This document shows, in pieces, positions 21,033 to 31,590 of a stretch of 64,000 bases of DNA. How positions within the stretch are numbered: the first letter of the stretch is position 1; each line of letters starts with the position of its first letter. A program made the translations under genes and the position numbers. Origin of the DNA: Prorocentrum cordatum (taxonomy: Eukaryota > Sar > Dinophyceae > Prorocentrales > Prorocentraceae). Location: contig CAUYUJ010006557.1 in assembly GCA_963575745.1 (NCBI GenBank), positions 573,501-637,500 on the forward strand. The letters run 5' to 3'. Under the pieces are notes generated by a model. The model was not told where the DNA came from, did no database searches, and saw only the letters and a program-made list of their open reading frames with translations.

Positions 21033-21849
21033 AGGAAGCCGATAGCGAATCTCCTGGGCGGTGTGGGCTACCGGCCCCGATAGGCGATCAAGCGGCGATT
21101 TGGCGGTCGATGCGCCCCCCCCCCCCTCAGCCATCCTTCCCTAACTCGGGGGCGTCCAAGAGGGGGGCGTCCAACAGGGGGGGGTGCAAATCATGGCCCG
21201 AGGCATGTGCGCGGACCAGGGGGGGCCAGGGAACGTATTGGAATAAGAAGAGGGGCAATGAAATCAGGGAAGATATCATGACCCTGGCCATGATATCCAC
21301 CCTCCCCTAGTCATCACCCCCCTCTTGGCTGCCCTCGACTAACGTTGCTCCTGACTCTCCCTCCTTCCTCCCGGCTCCTCCCTCCAGGAGCGGTCAGCAT
21401 CGACTCGTCCAATCGGATCGGATCGGGACATGGCGCCAGATCGGCACACGTCGACGCGGAGTCGGAGTCGGGCCGGAACGGACGACCCGCGCCAGGAGGC
21501 ACAGTCGCGCCATCAGAACGCCAAAACATCGGCACGCCGGAGAATCGGATCGCCACAGCAACGGGGTCGGATCGGATCGGGCCGGCCGCAGTTGGAATCG
21601 AATCGGATCGATCACATGGAGGTGTGCCCCCACCCTCCCTCCCTCGAGCCAATGGTGGCCGCGCAGGGCCGGCCTCGTCGAGCACGCCCCACTCCTTCAG
21701 CTGCGCGAGGGCCGTGTCTCTGGTCTGCCACTGCAGCGGCTTGGCGCTGCCCCCAAAATGGACCTCCGCCCGGGCGAACAAAAATGTGGGGGAGAGGACT
21801 GGCACGCCCGAAACAGGTACGGAACATCAGACTACAGCCATCGCGGTAC

Positions 21850-21985
21850 GATGAGGAGCGCTAAACAAGGAACAAGGGCGCCTTTCATGGCCACGGCGAG
21901 CCTCGGCCACGGGAGCCTAGGCTCCCCGACCTACATTCAAGGAACAGCCCGAATACCGGTGCCCCTCCTAAGCCCCAAGTGATTC
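21850..21985. repeat. Dispersed repeat D1, copy 1
   Basis: Shares TGGCCACGGCGAG, AAGGAAC, GAAAAC/GAATACC and GCCCCTCC..AGCCCAAG with 34,862-34,985 in the same order and spacing. No coding content. Function unknown. Confidence 0.65.
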
Positions 21986-22004
21986 ATGTTTCACCGTCGT
22001 GGCT

Positions 22005-22100
22005 GTACGATGCCCAACAGCAGATAAAGTCGAACACCGGCAACGGCCGCTGTTGGGCAGGCGACTAGATGTCTCAATTGCACACCGCCCGCGGCGAACA
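22005..22100. repeat. Dispersed repeat D2, copy 1
   Basis: CGGCCGCTGTTGGGC-GGCGACT followed by TGTCTCAA and a CACCG..GGCGAACACC stretch; the same order is seen at 63,395-63,475. It lies directly after D1, so D1 and D2 may be parts of one longer element here. Confidence 0.6.
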
Positions 22101-22608
22101 CCGGCGGAGAGTCCTTGCCAACATGGGCATGAACTGATGTCGGTCTGTATATGCATTATTTGCGTGCCCATTTCGATGGCTCCGCGCAGATCTTGCTTTA
22201 CTTCTGACATGACCACACCAAGAGGGAAGGGAGGATACTTGCTGCTAATGGCGCCCCCGGTTGCACTCTGGCACGCCACCCCGCCAAAGTGCACGCCGTG
22301 GGTATCGGAAAACGGCCAGGTGAGACAACGGCGGCCCTCCCGCCCAACACGTCTTCCGTCGGCGGAGGCGGGACAATCCGCTCCAGCGTGGCAGAGATGC
22401 GGGGGCACTACAAAGCGAATTGGCCGGCATGCAAGAAGGGAAAGGAAAAGGCGGCCGCGGGGGGGGGGGAGAAGGGCGAGCATTCAGAGGCGGCCCAACA
22501 CAAGCAGCCCGCGAGAATCGGCCCCTGGACCCCTGCTGGGGTCAATCCTGATACGCTTTTCGAAGCGGGTCGGTCCAGCCGTGGCGACGAGAATCTGCAG
22601 AGGAATTT

Positions 22609-22737
22609 CGTCACGTGATGCGAAGTTCCCCCTTCCCCACAAAATCCGCAAGTTCCCCCCCTCCCCACGGAATCCCCCTCCTCTTCCTCTTTTTTATATC
22701 CTCCTCCTGTTCCTCCTCCGATTCGCATCACGTGACG
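22609..22737. repeat. Small inverted-repeat (MITE-like) structure, 129 bp
   Basis: CGTCACGTGATGCGAA at 22,609-22,624 is the exact reverse complement of TTCGCATCACGTGACG at 22,722-22,737. The pyrimidine-rich interior has two AG-TTCCCCC motifs. No target-site duplication is evident. Confidence 0.7.
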
Positions 22738-23167
22738 GATCCAAGTCGCCGAGAGAAGCCTCCAGTAGCCCCAGGAAGGACGAAAGCAATCCAGGGAGGG
22801 CAGCAATGGTCTCGACTGCCCCTCCTCCGAGGGGAACAGGGAGGGAGGCTTAGGTCGGGCGCGTCCTCCTACAGGCGGATTTTGGACGAAAATTTAGAAA
22901 TAGCCAAAACACACTCACAAGAATACTAGAAACATCGTCCCAAGATGATTGTTAAACTATTACTGAACATTCCTCCTGTGGAGGGACACGCCCGACTTCG
23001 AGGGAGGCTTGGCACACAGCAAGCTCGGCTGCCGTCTCGCCTGCCGCCCCTGCCCAAGGCGCCGGGTACGGCGGGCGTGCCGCGTGAAGACACTCGTCGG
23101 GAGAGCGTTTAGGTTAGCACGCCGAGCGGGCGAACACGAACCGGCACTGTAAAACTGGATGCAGACA
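22738..23167. other. Intergenic DNA, no recognisable gene
   Basis: No coding or RNA signature seen. Confidence 0.45.
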
Positions 23168-23345
23168 GATCGATATACATACATATATATATATATGTAT
23201 GTATTTATGTATGTATGTATGTATATACATATATATATATATATGTATACGATCCTGGGCTCCGGGCCCACGGGCCGCCCCCCCCCCCCAGATGGTATGG
23301 TCCCAGGATTCCTCGGGCCCCCCCCCCAGATGGTATGGTCCCAGA

Positions 23346-23444
<99 letters not shown>

Positions 23445-23854
23445 TGCGACGACTACGACGACGGCGACGACGACGACGACCACGACGACGACGACGGCTG
23501 GGGCGGCGACGACGCCGGCAGCGGCGGCGGCGACGACGACGATGACGACGATGACGACGGCGACGACGACGATGACGACGACGACGAGGACGACGACGAC
23601 GACGACGAGGACGACGAGGACGACGAGGCTGACGAGGACGACGAGGACGACGACGACAACGACGACGACGACGACGACCTCCGAACCGCCACAGCACCAC
23701 ACCATATCCACAGGGGGGGGAGGGGGGCACCGCAGCGCAGCACCACGTCACGTGCGCAGGGGGGGGCGGGGGGGACCATCGTGAGGGGGGGGGGCCCAAT
23801 GGCATCAGCATTGGGGGGTGGGGGGGCCCAAGCCCTGGACCATATATATATATA

Positions 23855-23855
<1 letters not shown>
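23168..23855. repeat. (ACG)n array with imperfect inverted-repeat flanks
   Basis: The centre (23,344-23,690) is ACG repeat with GGC, GAC and GAG variants. The left flank reads (AT)n, GTATAC, GATCCTGGGCTCCGGGCCC. The right flank, read on the minus strand, is (AT)n, GGTCCAGGGCTTGGGCCCC. The direct repeat AGATGGTATGGTCCCAG occurs at about 23,290 and 23,327. Translations are poly-Asp, poly-Thr or poly-Arg and are not genes. Confidence 0.7.
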
Positions 23856-24013
<158 letters not shown>

Positions 24014-24108
24014 GTGTCGAACAAATAATGAGACCGCAAAAAAACCCTATCAGGGCTATAGGGCGATTGAGCTATAGGGCTATAGAGTGGTAGGGCTATA
24101 AGGCTATT

Positions 24109-24142
24109 CCTTGAGATTCCAAAGTTGTACTATAATGCCTGG
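24109..24142. repeat. Left terminal inverted repeat (34 bp)
   Basis: Begins CCTTGAGATTCCAAAG and ends ATAATGCCTGG. It matches the reverse complement of 33,292-33,325 at all 34 positions. Outside it lie several CTATAGGGC words (24,056-24,100). Confidence 0.9.
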
Positions 24143-24325
24143 CTGTACTATGCTGCGGGGGTGGAACTGTTGTTTGGGTTGATCTTTTTTCTGCGCAGGG
24201 AAAAAATAGTTCGACACAGGATTTGTGCTTTAAATTGGTTCGAGCCCCAACTGGGAGGGGTCTCAAAACCCCAACTGGGAGGGGCTTCGTACATGATGAC
24301 AATGATGATGCCCAAAGTGTTTCTT

Positions 24326-26343
24326 TCAAAGCGCGCGCAGAATCGGTTGGCCACAGAACTTCGCGATGCATGCCAGCGAAAATGCCCTCATGGATCTCTT
24401 CTGACCCCGCCTTCGGCCAAAAGCGGCTACAGATCCACCGAAATCCTCGCCCCTGTAATTCCAGTGTTTCGCTGGCTCGCCGCCTTCCATGCAGAGCTCC
24501 TGGAACGTGTGCATTTTCGGCTTAACTTTGAAATGCGTTGGGGGCGCTTCTTCCAAAGCTGCCACCTGCGTGCCAAACTTCATTGAATGCTCACGAAGAA
24601 GATTTACAGCAAATGGATGGTTATCAGATAGCGCGTCGCAACGCCGACTCAAGCTTTTCACCCCGGCGTGAATTGACGATTCCACAGCTGCCCGCTGGCC
24701 GGCGCCATCCCGACGATCAAGGAATGCATCCGCAATTTCCATCGCCCATGGAACCATGTGCCTGAGCATCCCCGCGCCGCACCTCATCTTAGCCGTCTTC
24801 GCCTTCTTCCCCTTCACGACGCCCCGCGTCAGCTTCGGCAAGCGGCCGGTCTCCTCACCTGGTGGCTGCCCGTCGTAGAACGCCATCGGATGACGATGCA
24901 GCGTCAGCACGCGGGCTTTCTGAGCAGCTCCTGCAACCTTTCTGTGCGTTACGAGGTACCAGACCAAGCCGCCGATGAAGTCAGCCGCCGCTCCAAGGTC
25001 AACGACGCGCAGCCAGTCTAACTTCAGCAGCTTCTCGCTTGCAACGGCACTTGGAAGAGAGGGCACACAGTCTCGCCTGAAGCAACGATCTTCCAAATGA
25101 TGTCCGACCGCGTGCGGCGGTTTGTTCTCCACGGCGCGTCTCTCCCAGTCTGCGACTTCACCTGAATGGGGGATTCTCAAAGCGGTGGCGCCCACCTCCT
25201 GTTCCTCCCTATGCTCCTCCTCCTCCTCCTCCTCCTTCTCCTCCTCTTCCTCCTTCTCCTCCTGCTCCTCCTCCCCCCCATCCTCCCCCCTCCTCCCCCC
25301 CCCCCCTCCTTCCCCCTCTCCTTCCCGCCCGCAAGACGACGATCTCCTGTAGCAGGGGGGCAAGACGGTTTCCTCCATAAGTTCCCTCCCTCGAAAGGGA
25401 TTTTCATCCCACCCACCCCCTCCAAGAGGGGATTTTGACTTATAAGTTCCCGTGATGGTTTGGGTACCCACGGGCCTCGCCCTTCTCGACGTTGCACAGG
25501 AAGCAAATCTCGTCGTCCTGCCAGCCAGGTAGCTTGAGCACCTCCTTCATCATCTTCCAGTCCCCCTTGATCTGGCAAATCACCCCGCCAATCGGTAAAG
25601 AACCCTGCTGGCGCTTCCTCCAGGTGTCTGTGTTCACGACAAAAGGGGGCCCGTCGTGCCGCGCCGTCGGCCAGCGCTTCACAGCCAAATGAATTAAACT
25701 CCATTGCACCACGGCGAAGATATCATCAAATGTGTTGGGGCCAACATGCTCTTTGAGGAACGCAGTTCAACGGCGCGCGCATGTTTTTCCAGCGGCCTGC
25801 AGCACCTGGCAGCATGATGCTGATGATTTCTGCGCTCATTGATCGGTCCCAGAAGCAGGGGACTCCGTCCTGCCACGCGCCCAAGGCCACGAGATCGTCG
25901 CAACCGCTCTCAGCCCTCGCTTTTTGCACGTGGCGCAAAGACACGCCGTCGAGGCTCGACGTCTCCAGAAGCACGCTCTCATCGCCGAAATGATGTAGCT
26001 TAGCCAGGATTTCGCGCGGAAGCATCATAGCAATATCCATCAGCTGCTCTGTTTCAGACTTGGGGCCCCAGCCCCTCACCTTACAGTGATACAGCGGAGG
26101 CCACCCCTTCTTGAAGAACTGGCGCCTGAATCTCCTGGCAGCGTTTTTCATGCCCCGCGTGGTCTCAGAGGTCTGCAGGTCGGCAACGCCTGCCGCAGAC
26201 GCAGAGACGGCGTCATTGATCAACTGAGCACCGCGCTGCCCGCTGATCGCGCTGCTGCTGATCAGGTCCTCCACGTTCGCTCTCAGCCGCCTCTGCGGCG
26301 GCAACTGCAGCCTGTCATAAGGCAACTTACGCTTCGAAAGCAT
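24326..26343 (-). pseudogene. CACTA/Plavaka-like transposase candidate (dinoflagellate high-copy family)
   Basis: The start ATG at 26,343 begins MLSKRKLPYDRLQLPPQRR, which matches the N-terminus of a family I recall as numerous in dinoflagellates. It continues RANVEDLISSSAISGQRG, SLDGVSLRHVQKARAES, LGAWQDGVPCFWDRSMSAE. A frameshift near 25,760 leads to TFDDIFAVVQWSLIHLA, RHDG, then KGDWKMMKEVLKLPGWQDD and ICFLC. A further break and a (TCC)n tract (25,200-25,330) precede LDWLRVVDLGAAADFIGG, FKVKPKMHTFQELC and HWNYRGEDFGGSVA (24,480-25,020). The GDW...GW...C-x2-C segment resembles the D...C-x2-C part of CACTA Tnp2/Plavaka transposases; this is inference. The gap around 25,190-25,450 may be an intron rather than damage. 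Confidence 0.55.
25200..25335. repeat. (TCC)n tract inside the transposase-like gene
   Basis: A pyrimidine tract on the + strand that would add poly-Glu/Gly on the minus strand between conserved blocks. Its position and the nearby hairpin at 25,417 suggest it is intronic. Confidence 0.7.
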
Positions 26344-26868
26344 GCCGACGGCCCTCGAGCCCCCTCGCGGGAGGCGAATGCGACTACGGATGTGCCTTGA
26401 GCCAGCGCTACGGAAACGAACGGATGAGGCTACACGATATTTCTCTGTGCCGCGCCCCTCCTGGAGGGGACCCTGCAACCTCCTCTGCCACGTGCCCTTC
26501 CGCCCCCCCCCCCCTCCCCCACCCCGCCCCCCAACCGCCGCCGCCGCCTGTCCAGAACCTGCCCGCCTCGTTCTAAGCGCGGCGATTGCTGTCCAACGCC
26601 CTTCTCCGCGACACCCCCCCCCCCCCACCCCCTGCGGCGAGTTTTTTTTTTTTTGAGATTTCAACCGGGGCAGGCGCAGAAACGCGCGGCCCCTCACGAA
26701 GGGGTCCTTTGCGAGAAAGGATACTGGCGCGATGTTTTTTTTTTTTTTTTCTTTTTTTGAAATATGGGTCGACGCACATGCTGCAATGAACGCGACAGCT
26801 GTCGGGCGAGGCAGTACTTCCCACCCTACACATGTGAGTGAAAATTGATATGCGTTGATGCCAGCAGC
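26344..26868. other. Spacer between two minus-strand genes of the TIR element
   Basis: Contains hairpins at 26,455 and 26,690, poly(C)/poly(T) runs and the upstream side of the transposase-like gene. No coding signature; promoter elements were not recognised. Confidence 0.5.
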
Positions 26869-28285
26869 TCAACTGAGGAACCTCTTGAAGCGCTTGAGCG
26901 ACAGCTGGGTCCCCTCGTACATGTGCTCCATCGTGCTGTGGGCGGCAAAAGCCTCGTCCTTCAGCTTCACGTGCATCTCCGGATCCTTGCCGACAGGAGC
27001 AGCGCTGTCAAATTTTGCCAGGGGGATCTCCATTTTCGCCTCGTGCTCATCCGCATTGTCCACGCACTTCTTGCATTCATTCGCCCAGTTCTCGTACTGC
27101 GCGCGGTCGCTCTGATCCTGACCTGCAGCCTTCGCGAGCAACTGCGAAGGGGCCCTGGGGCACGCAAATAAATTTACACAAATAAAAAGATGCCCCATAT
27201 TTTCCCATATTGTATGGGTTTTTGTCTTCCCGCCCAATTCCTATATTTTCCTATATTTTCTGGGGAATCGACGATTGATTGCGTCTGTGTGTTTTTTCCC
27301 CTCCTGAAGCTGAGCCTTCGCATGCTTCATCTCCTTGAGCTGCTTCTGATACTTGAAGAGCGTTCACATCAGCAGGGCACGCAACGACAAAATCAGCATT
27401 GATGAAAAAAAGACTAGCGGACGATCCCCTCCAGGAGGGGCAGCATGCGAGACGACTGAAGGCACCCCCCATCATAATCATAAGGGCCTGGCGGAACAGA
27501 AAAGGGGAAGTGCCGATGGGAGCGGCTGCCGAGGGCCGCACACGATCTCTTCCTTCTTGCTGGTGATCTGCGGCCAGTGCGGATTCTCGAGCTTCGCCTC
27601 CCCCTCCGCTGGCCCACCGGAGCTGGGCGACGGGAGCTGGGGCATCCTGGCGCCCGCGGTTTCGAGCTGCTTCATGTTCTTCACGTTGGATGATCCCTTG
27701 AGGCTGCGGGAATCTGTCGTCACCAGCTTGTCATCGCCCATGGTGGCGCTCCACGAAGTACCACTGCTTCCGTAGAGGTCTGTTATTTGGATCTCCCTTT
27801 ACAGGGTATCCTTCTTTGGTTCCATGCTCCTCGCTATTCTCCTCCCACCAGTCCTGCGCGAACTGCATGGCCTCCTCGATGGTACTAAAATCTGTGATGC
27901 GGAGGCCCTTGAGAGCCAGCGCCTGCGACACGTTCTGGCACCCCCTCTTGGCAGACTTGGTGTGCACCTCCTCGTTCGCGCAATTCTCTTCGAAGGTGGT
28001 CAGCCAGTCCAGCGTCTTCTCTGCGTCGCTTGCGAAAGACTGCAAGAAACGCTTCCGATCGGTTGGATCTTTCATGTCGTTCCACATGGCCTGCGCCGCC
28101 TTGGCCGATTCTGCGCTGGACGTGGACTTGCCGTTGGCGTCCTTCTTCTCGGGCTGGTAGCGGAGCCACGACCTCATCTTGTCGGCCTCCTGCTTGTCGA
28201 GCCCTTCGCCCTTCGGAGCAGCCTTCGATTTCTTTGCCGCTGCTTTGCCTGCAGGGGGGCCATCGGGCTTCCTCTTCGCGGCCAT
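26869..28285 (-). pseudogene. Uncharacterised dinoflagellate multi-exon protein (KMRSWLRYQ family)
   Basis: The ATG at 28,285 begins MAAKRKPDGPPAGKAAAKKS, a Lys/Ala-rich N-terminus, then KMRSWLRYQPEKKD, FLQSFASDAEKTLDWLTTFE and LKGLRITDFSTIEEAMQFAQ. A one-base shift near 27,748 leads to MGDDKLVTTDSRSLKGSSNV (27,741-27,555). Further exons appear at about 27,363-27,285 (YQKQLKEMKHAKAQLQEGKK) and 27,155-26,869 (YENWANECKKCVDNADEHEA ... MEHMYEGTQLSLKRF, stop). The intervening segments carry in-frame stops, AT-rich DNA and one hairpin each or nearby, consistent with introns; a GT..AG pair fits the 27.36-27.56 kb gap. I recall this family from dinoflagellates, without known function. The mostly charged helical composition suggests a soluble scaffold or DNA-binding role, which is speculative. 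Confidence 0.5.
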
Positions 28286-28774
28286 GCTGCACAACGACGA
28301 GAGAAGGCTGCCCGCCAGGAGCAGAGGAGCGATGCTGGCAGGGCCGCCCATGGCTGCTGTGAGCGGAAGCGTACTCAGCGATTGAAAGAAAAATCTAAGC
28401 GAACCCGATGGCCTTGCAGCCGCAACAGCTGCGAATGGATTGCAAGTTGGTCGTCGCCGTCGTCGGCGTCGTCGAGGCATCCCCTCAAAGAGGGGTTCGC
28501 TCCTCTCCCCTCCAAGGGGTTCGACGCCCTCGAGGGGTCTCCTTCCCCTCCCTTCCCCTCCCAGAGGGGCCCTTCCCCTCGCGAAGGGGCAGCGCGCTCC
28601 CGCGGGAAAGGATCCCCCCCCCCCCCCCCCCCTTTCTCGCAAGGGCGGGCCTTCCCGTCAGCAATGGGGTTCGCCATGGCTACATCGAACCCCGCCCCGC
28701 TTCAGAAACGAACGCTTACCCCTCAACAAGGTGTCGACCGCAGATCTGGATCCCGCTGCAAGCGAATCCTACAG
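28286..28774. other. Spacer rich in G/C hairpins
   Basis: At least four C-run/G-run hairpins lie between 28,481 and 28,660, including a C18 run. No gene seen; it is the upstream side of the KMRSWLRYQ-family gene. Confidence 0.5.
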
Positions 28775-28912
28775 GAGAGATTCTCTTAAGAGAATTCTCT
28801 TAAGAGAATTCTCTTAAGAGATCCGTTGGTTTCGCCTGATACATCCTCACAATTATCTCAAGAGAGTTCTCTTAAGGAAATTCTCTTAAGAGAATATCTC
28901 CTTAAGAGAATC
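28775..28912. repeat. Tandem palindromes of TTCTCTTAAGAGAA
   Basis: Two clusters (about 28,777-28,820 and 28,862-28,910) of the self-complementary 14-mer TTCTCTTAAGAGAA, three overlapping units in the first and three variant units in the second. Separated by 40 bp of unrelated sequence. Confidence 0.85.
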
Positions 28913-29199
28913 GGTCTGGCCTTCAACCTGCCCTCTGAGAGGGGTTGCTGAGGATCCCCTGCGGTGAAGGGGGTTCACTTATGACGATGTCGTCTGTTGC
29001 TCTGGCGCGAGATATCGTGCTCCTGTATATGGATGTCGGCGGCTCAGGGCGCGCCGACCTCAGGGCTCGGTGTCCTCGGGCGGATGCGAAAACAAATGGG
29101 GAGACACATTGCGGAGAACCATCAACATAAATCATGGCGATGAGGGCGCTGGCGACGAGCAGGAGCAGGAGGAGGGGACGACAATGAGGAGGAGGAGGA

Positions 29200-30062
29200 G
29201 AAACTGTCCTAGCTCCTCTTCCGCCGCTTCGACCCGGAGCCCTTGCTCTTGTCTGCGTCCTTGTCCTTGTCCCCCTTCCGCGCCTTTTTTTCGCGGGTTG
29301 CTCCTGTCCTTCTGCGGCCTTCGCGGCCTTCGCTTCTGCTTCGGCCTTCGCTGCTGCTTCGGCCTCTTGCGCCTTCGCTGCTTCTTCTGCCTCTTTTGCC
29401 TTCGCCGCCTCCTCAGCTGCTCGCTGTGCTCGCTCCGCCTCCTCAGTTGCTCGCTGTGCTCGCTCCTCCGCGGCCTGCGCAGCCGCCGCGGCTCTCGCGC
29501 CCCTCTCTGCCTTTAGAGCCGCTACGGCCTCCGCTGCTTCCCTCTCTGCCTTGAGAGCTGCTTCGGCTCGCGCGGCTTGCTCCTCGGCGCCCTTCTTCAT
29601 CGCAGCGTCTCGTTGTGTCTGCTGCAGCCGCCTCTAGCGGGCGATCAGCTGTTGCGCCCTCCTCTCTGCTGCCTGCCGCATGCGTTCCTCGATCGTTTCC
29701 AGGGTTGCTGCAACATTTTCTGCCTCCGCCAGATGGCGCTGGAGCCTGGCGCGGCGATTCCTCAGCTCGGCAGTGAGCCTGCGATGCATCTCCTCGTCCC
29801 ATTCCTCGCCCGCCTCTTCATCCATCGACTCCTCCTCGCTCTCTTCGTCGCACTGTGAGGAATCGACTTGCTCCGCTTCGTCCGCCTGGAGTGGCGGCGC
29901 AGCTGCTGCTGCTGCTGCTGCTGCTTCTCCGTGCGCTTCTGCTGCACGCGCGGGCGGTTCTGCTGCTGCTGCTGCGGCTGCTGCTGTTCCTCCTCCTGCA
30001 GCTGCGTCGGCGGGTGCTGCTGCTGCCAGCACTGCCGCGGGCGGTGGGGGCGGCGGTGGCAT
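29200..30062 (-). pseudogene. Ala/Glu/Arg-rich coiled-coil protein, interrupted by in-frame TAG
   Basis: The frame from 30,062 encodes a Pro/Ala-rich N-terminus, DSSQCDEESEEESMDEEAGE and LTAELRNRRARLQRHLAEAE..IEERMRQ. A TAG at 29,634-29,636 interrupts it, and the same frame continues RRLQQTQRDAAMKKGAEEQA and then over 80 residues of AEEAERAQRAAEEAAKAKEA type, ending in the basic segment PAKKRRGRGTRTRT. The heptad pattern predicts a long coiled coil. Codon-level homogeneity across the TAG argues for a recent nonsense change. I do not recognise a defined family; part of the Ala/Glu pattern could be repeat-driven. Confidence 0.4.
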
Positions 30063-30449
30063 TGGCTGTAGGGGCGGTGTTGCTGTTGTTGCTGCCCCTC
30101 CGCTTCTCCTGCGGCGCCGCCCATTTCCTCGGGGCGCAAACTACTTCAGCTCCCCTCACGATCAGGGGTTCTCGTTGCGTTAACTCTCCTTCACCTCGCC
30201 CCCTCACGAGAGGGGTTTCTCCTGGCATTTCACCCCTTGCACAGGGGATCGGAGGGGTCGATCCCTTCTCGTCTGCGTGGAGGGAGGGGGGGAGGACGGT
30301 CCATCAGCATGTCGCGCAGCGAGTTCTCCCTGCCATCGCATCTGCGCCGCCAGTGCCTTCAGGGTGCAGAGTTAGTTATCATCGACGAAAAAAATATCCT
30401 CAGAACATAACTTCAAAAAAAATCCCCGATGCTGAGGGGTCTTTAGGTT

Positions 30450-30790
30450 CACACCCCGATCGGAACATATTTTACCCTTGCGTCGCCTCGCTCGCTCCAC
30501 CTCGCTTTTGCCGCCGCGCCACCGCCTGCCGTTGCGGTCAGCGTCGCCCCGCTCGTGGAACCACCGCGTCGCGTGGTGCTCCTGGCAGGGCTTCGCCACG
30601 CATGCGGGCGGCGTAGTAGCTCTTCTTGCCGCACTGCCAGCATCTGCGTGCATCCTGGCGAAGCCAGAGGCGGTGTTCGGAGCGGCTGTACTTCAGCCAC
30701 CACTGCTTCGCGTCCTTCTCGAACTCTCCCTCCTCGGACTCCTCGCCGAAGTCAGGCGCGAAGCCGTCCTCCTGGGAGCTGGGACATCAA
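30450..30790 (-). pseudogene. Small Cys/His-rich exon (putative zinc-binding), frameshifted
   Basis: The minus strand encodes EDGFAPDFGEESEEGEFEKD, WWLKYSRSEHRLWLRQDARR, CWQCGKKSYYA; after a one- or two-base shift it continues ACVAKPCQEHHATRWFHERG. The order C-x2-C...C-x4-C-x2-HH suggests a zinc-binding module. An acidic lead and a Trp-rich segment precede the cysteines. It is flanked by CCCC/GGGG hairpins at 30,823 and about 30,424. It may be an exon of the gene whose other parts lie at 33,075-31,591 or 30,062-29,200; splicing cannot be proven here. Confidence 0.45.
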
Positions 30791-30867
30791 ATCGTCATGT
30801 GCACAGGTTTCAATCGATCTCCCCCCTCTGACAGGGGCGTCTGCTAGCGAATCCCCTCATGCAGGGG

Positions 30868-31590
30868 TTCCTCACGCGATTTCCCCCCTCCGCCGCCCCC
30901 TCCCCCGTGTCCTCGCGAGGCCGCTTGCCGCCGCCGCCGCCGCCGTCGCCCGGGGGCAGTCCGCCGCCGCAGGCGCCAGGCGCCACCATGGCGCAGGCCT
31001 GGGAGTCAACCACAATTTATACTTTCGAATTCCCACTCCCCCCCCACAGGGGCCCCCCTCTGCCACCTCCTCTCCACCTGTTCCCCCCCCCGCGGCCTGG
31101 GGCGCCGAGAAGCGCAGGATGAGCGCCCGCATGGCTGCGAGCTCGCGTCGGGGCGGGGGGCGGCACCCCAGGCGCTGCTGGTTGCCAGCTTTATCAGACG
31201 GCTGCACATAACAAGAAAACCAAACAGAAGACGGATGGGCTTCAGGAGGGGGCGAAAGGCCGCACATCTTGCCTTATCTTAAATGCGCCGCCTGTTTCAC
31301 TTACATGCCGTGGCTGCCCCCTCCCACAGGGGATCCCCTTCGCCCATGGGGGCGCTGCTAATACTCTGTTCAAACACCCTCGAAGGGTTCCCCTGCTTTC
31401 AATAGCGTTGCACTCTGTCGCGCGATCGCCCCGTCACAGGGGGCCCCCCTCACGAAGGGGCGCGCGCCCCTGCGATGAAGGGGCCTCGTCTCTCTCTTGC
31501 CAGACAACCGAAGAAGACGACGAAGACGGCGGCAATGCTGATGGATGTGATGATGATGGATGTTATGCTGATAGATGTGGTGATGATTTC
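30868..31590. other. Non-coding spacer with hairpins inside the TIR element
   Basis: Holds GCC-rich DNA, several C-run/G-run hairpins (31,317; 31,446; 31,467) and a GATGATGGATG-type short repeat (31,540-31,580). No coding signature. Confidence 0.5.

Larger units (their letters stand above)
20221..22608. other. Intergenic DNA with dispersed-repeat pieces, no recognisable gene
   Basis: Contains GATCGG-rich DNA (about 21,410-21,620), the palindrome at 21,013 and two dispersed repeats (21,850 and 22,005). Open frames show no family signature. Confidence 0.5.
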
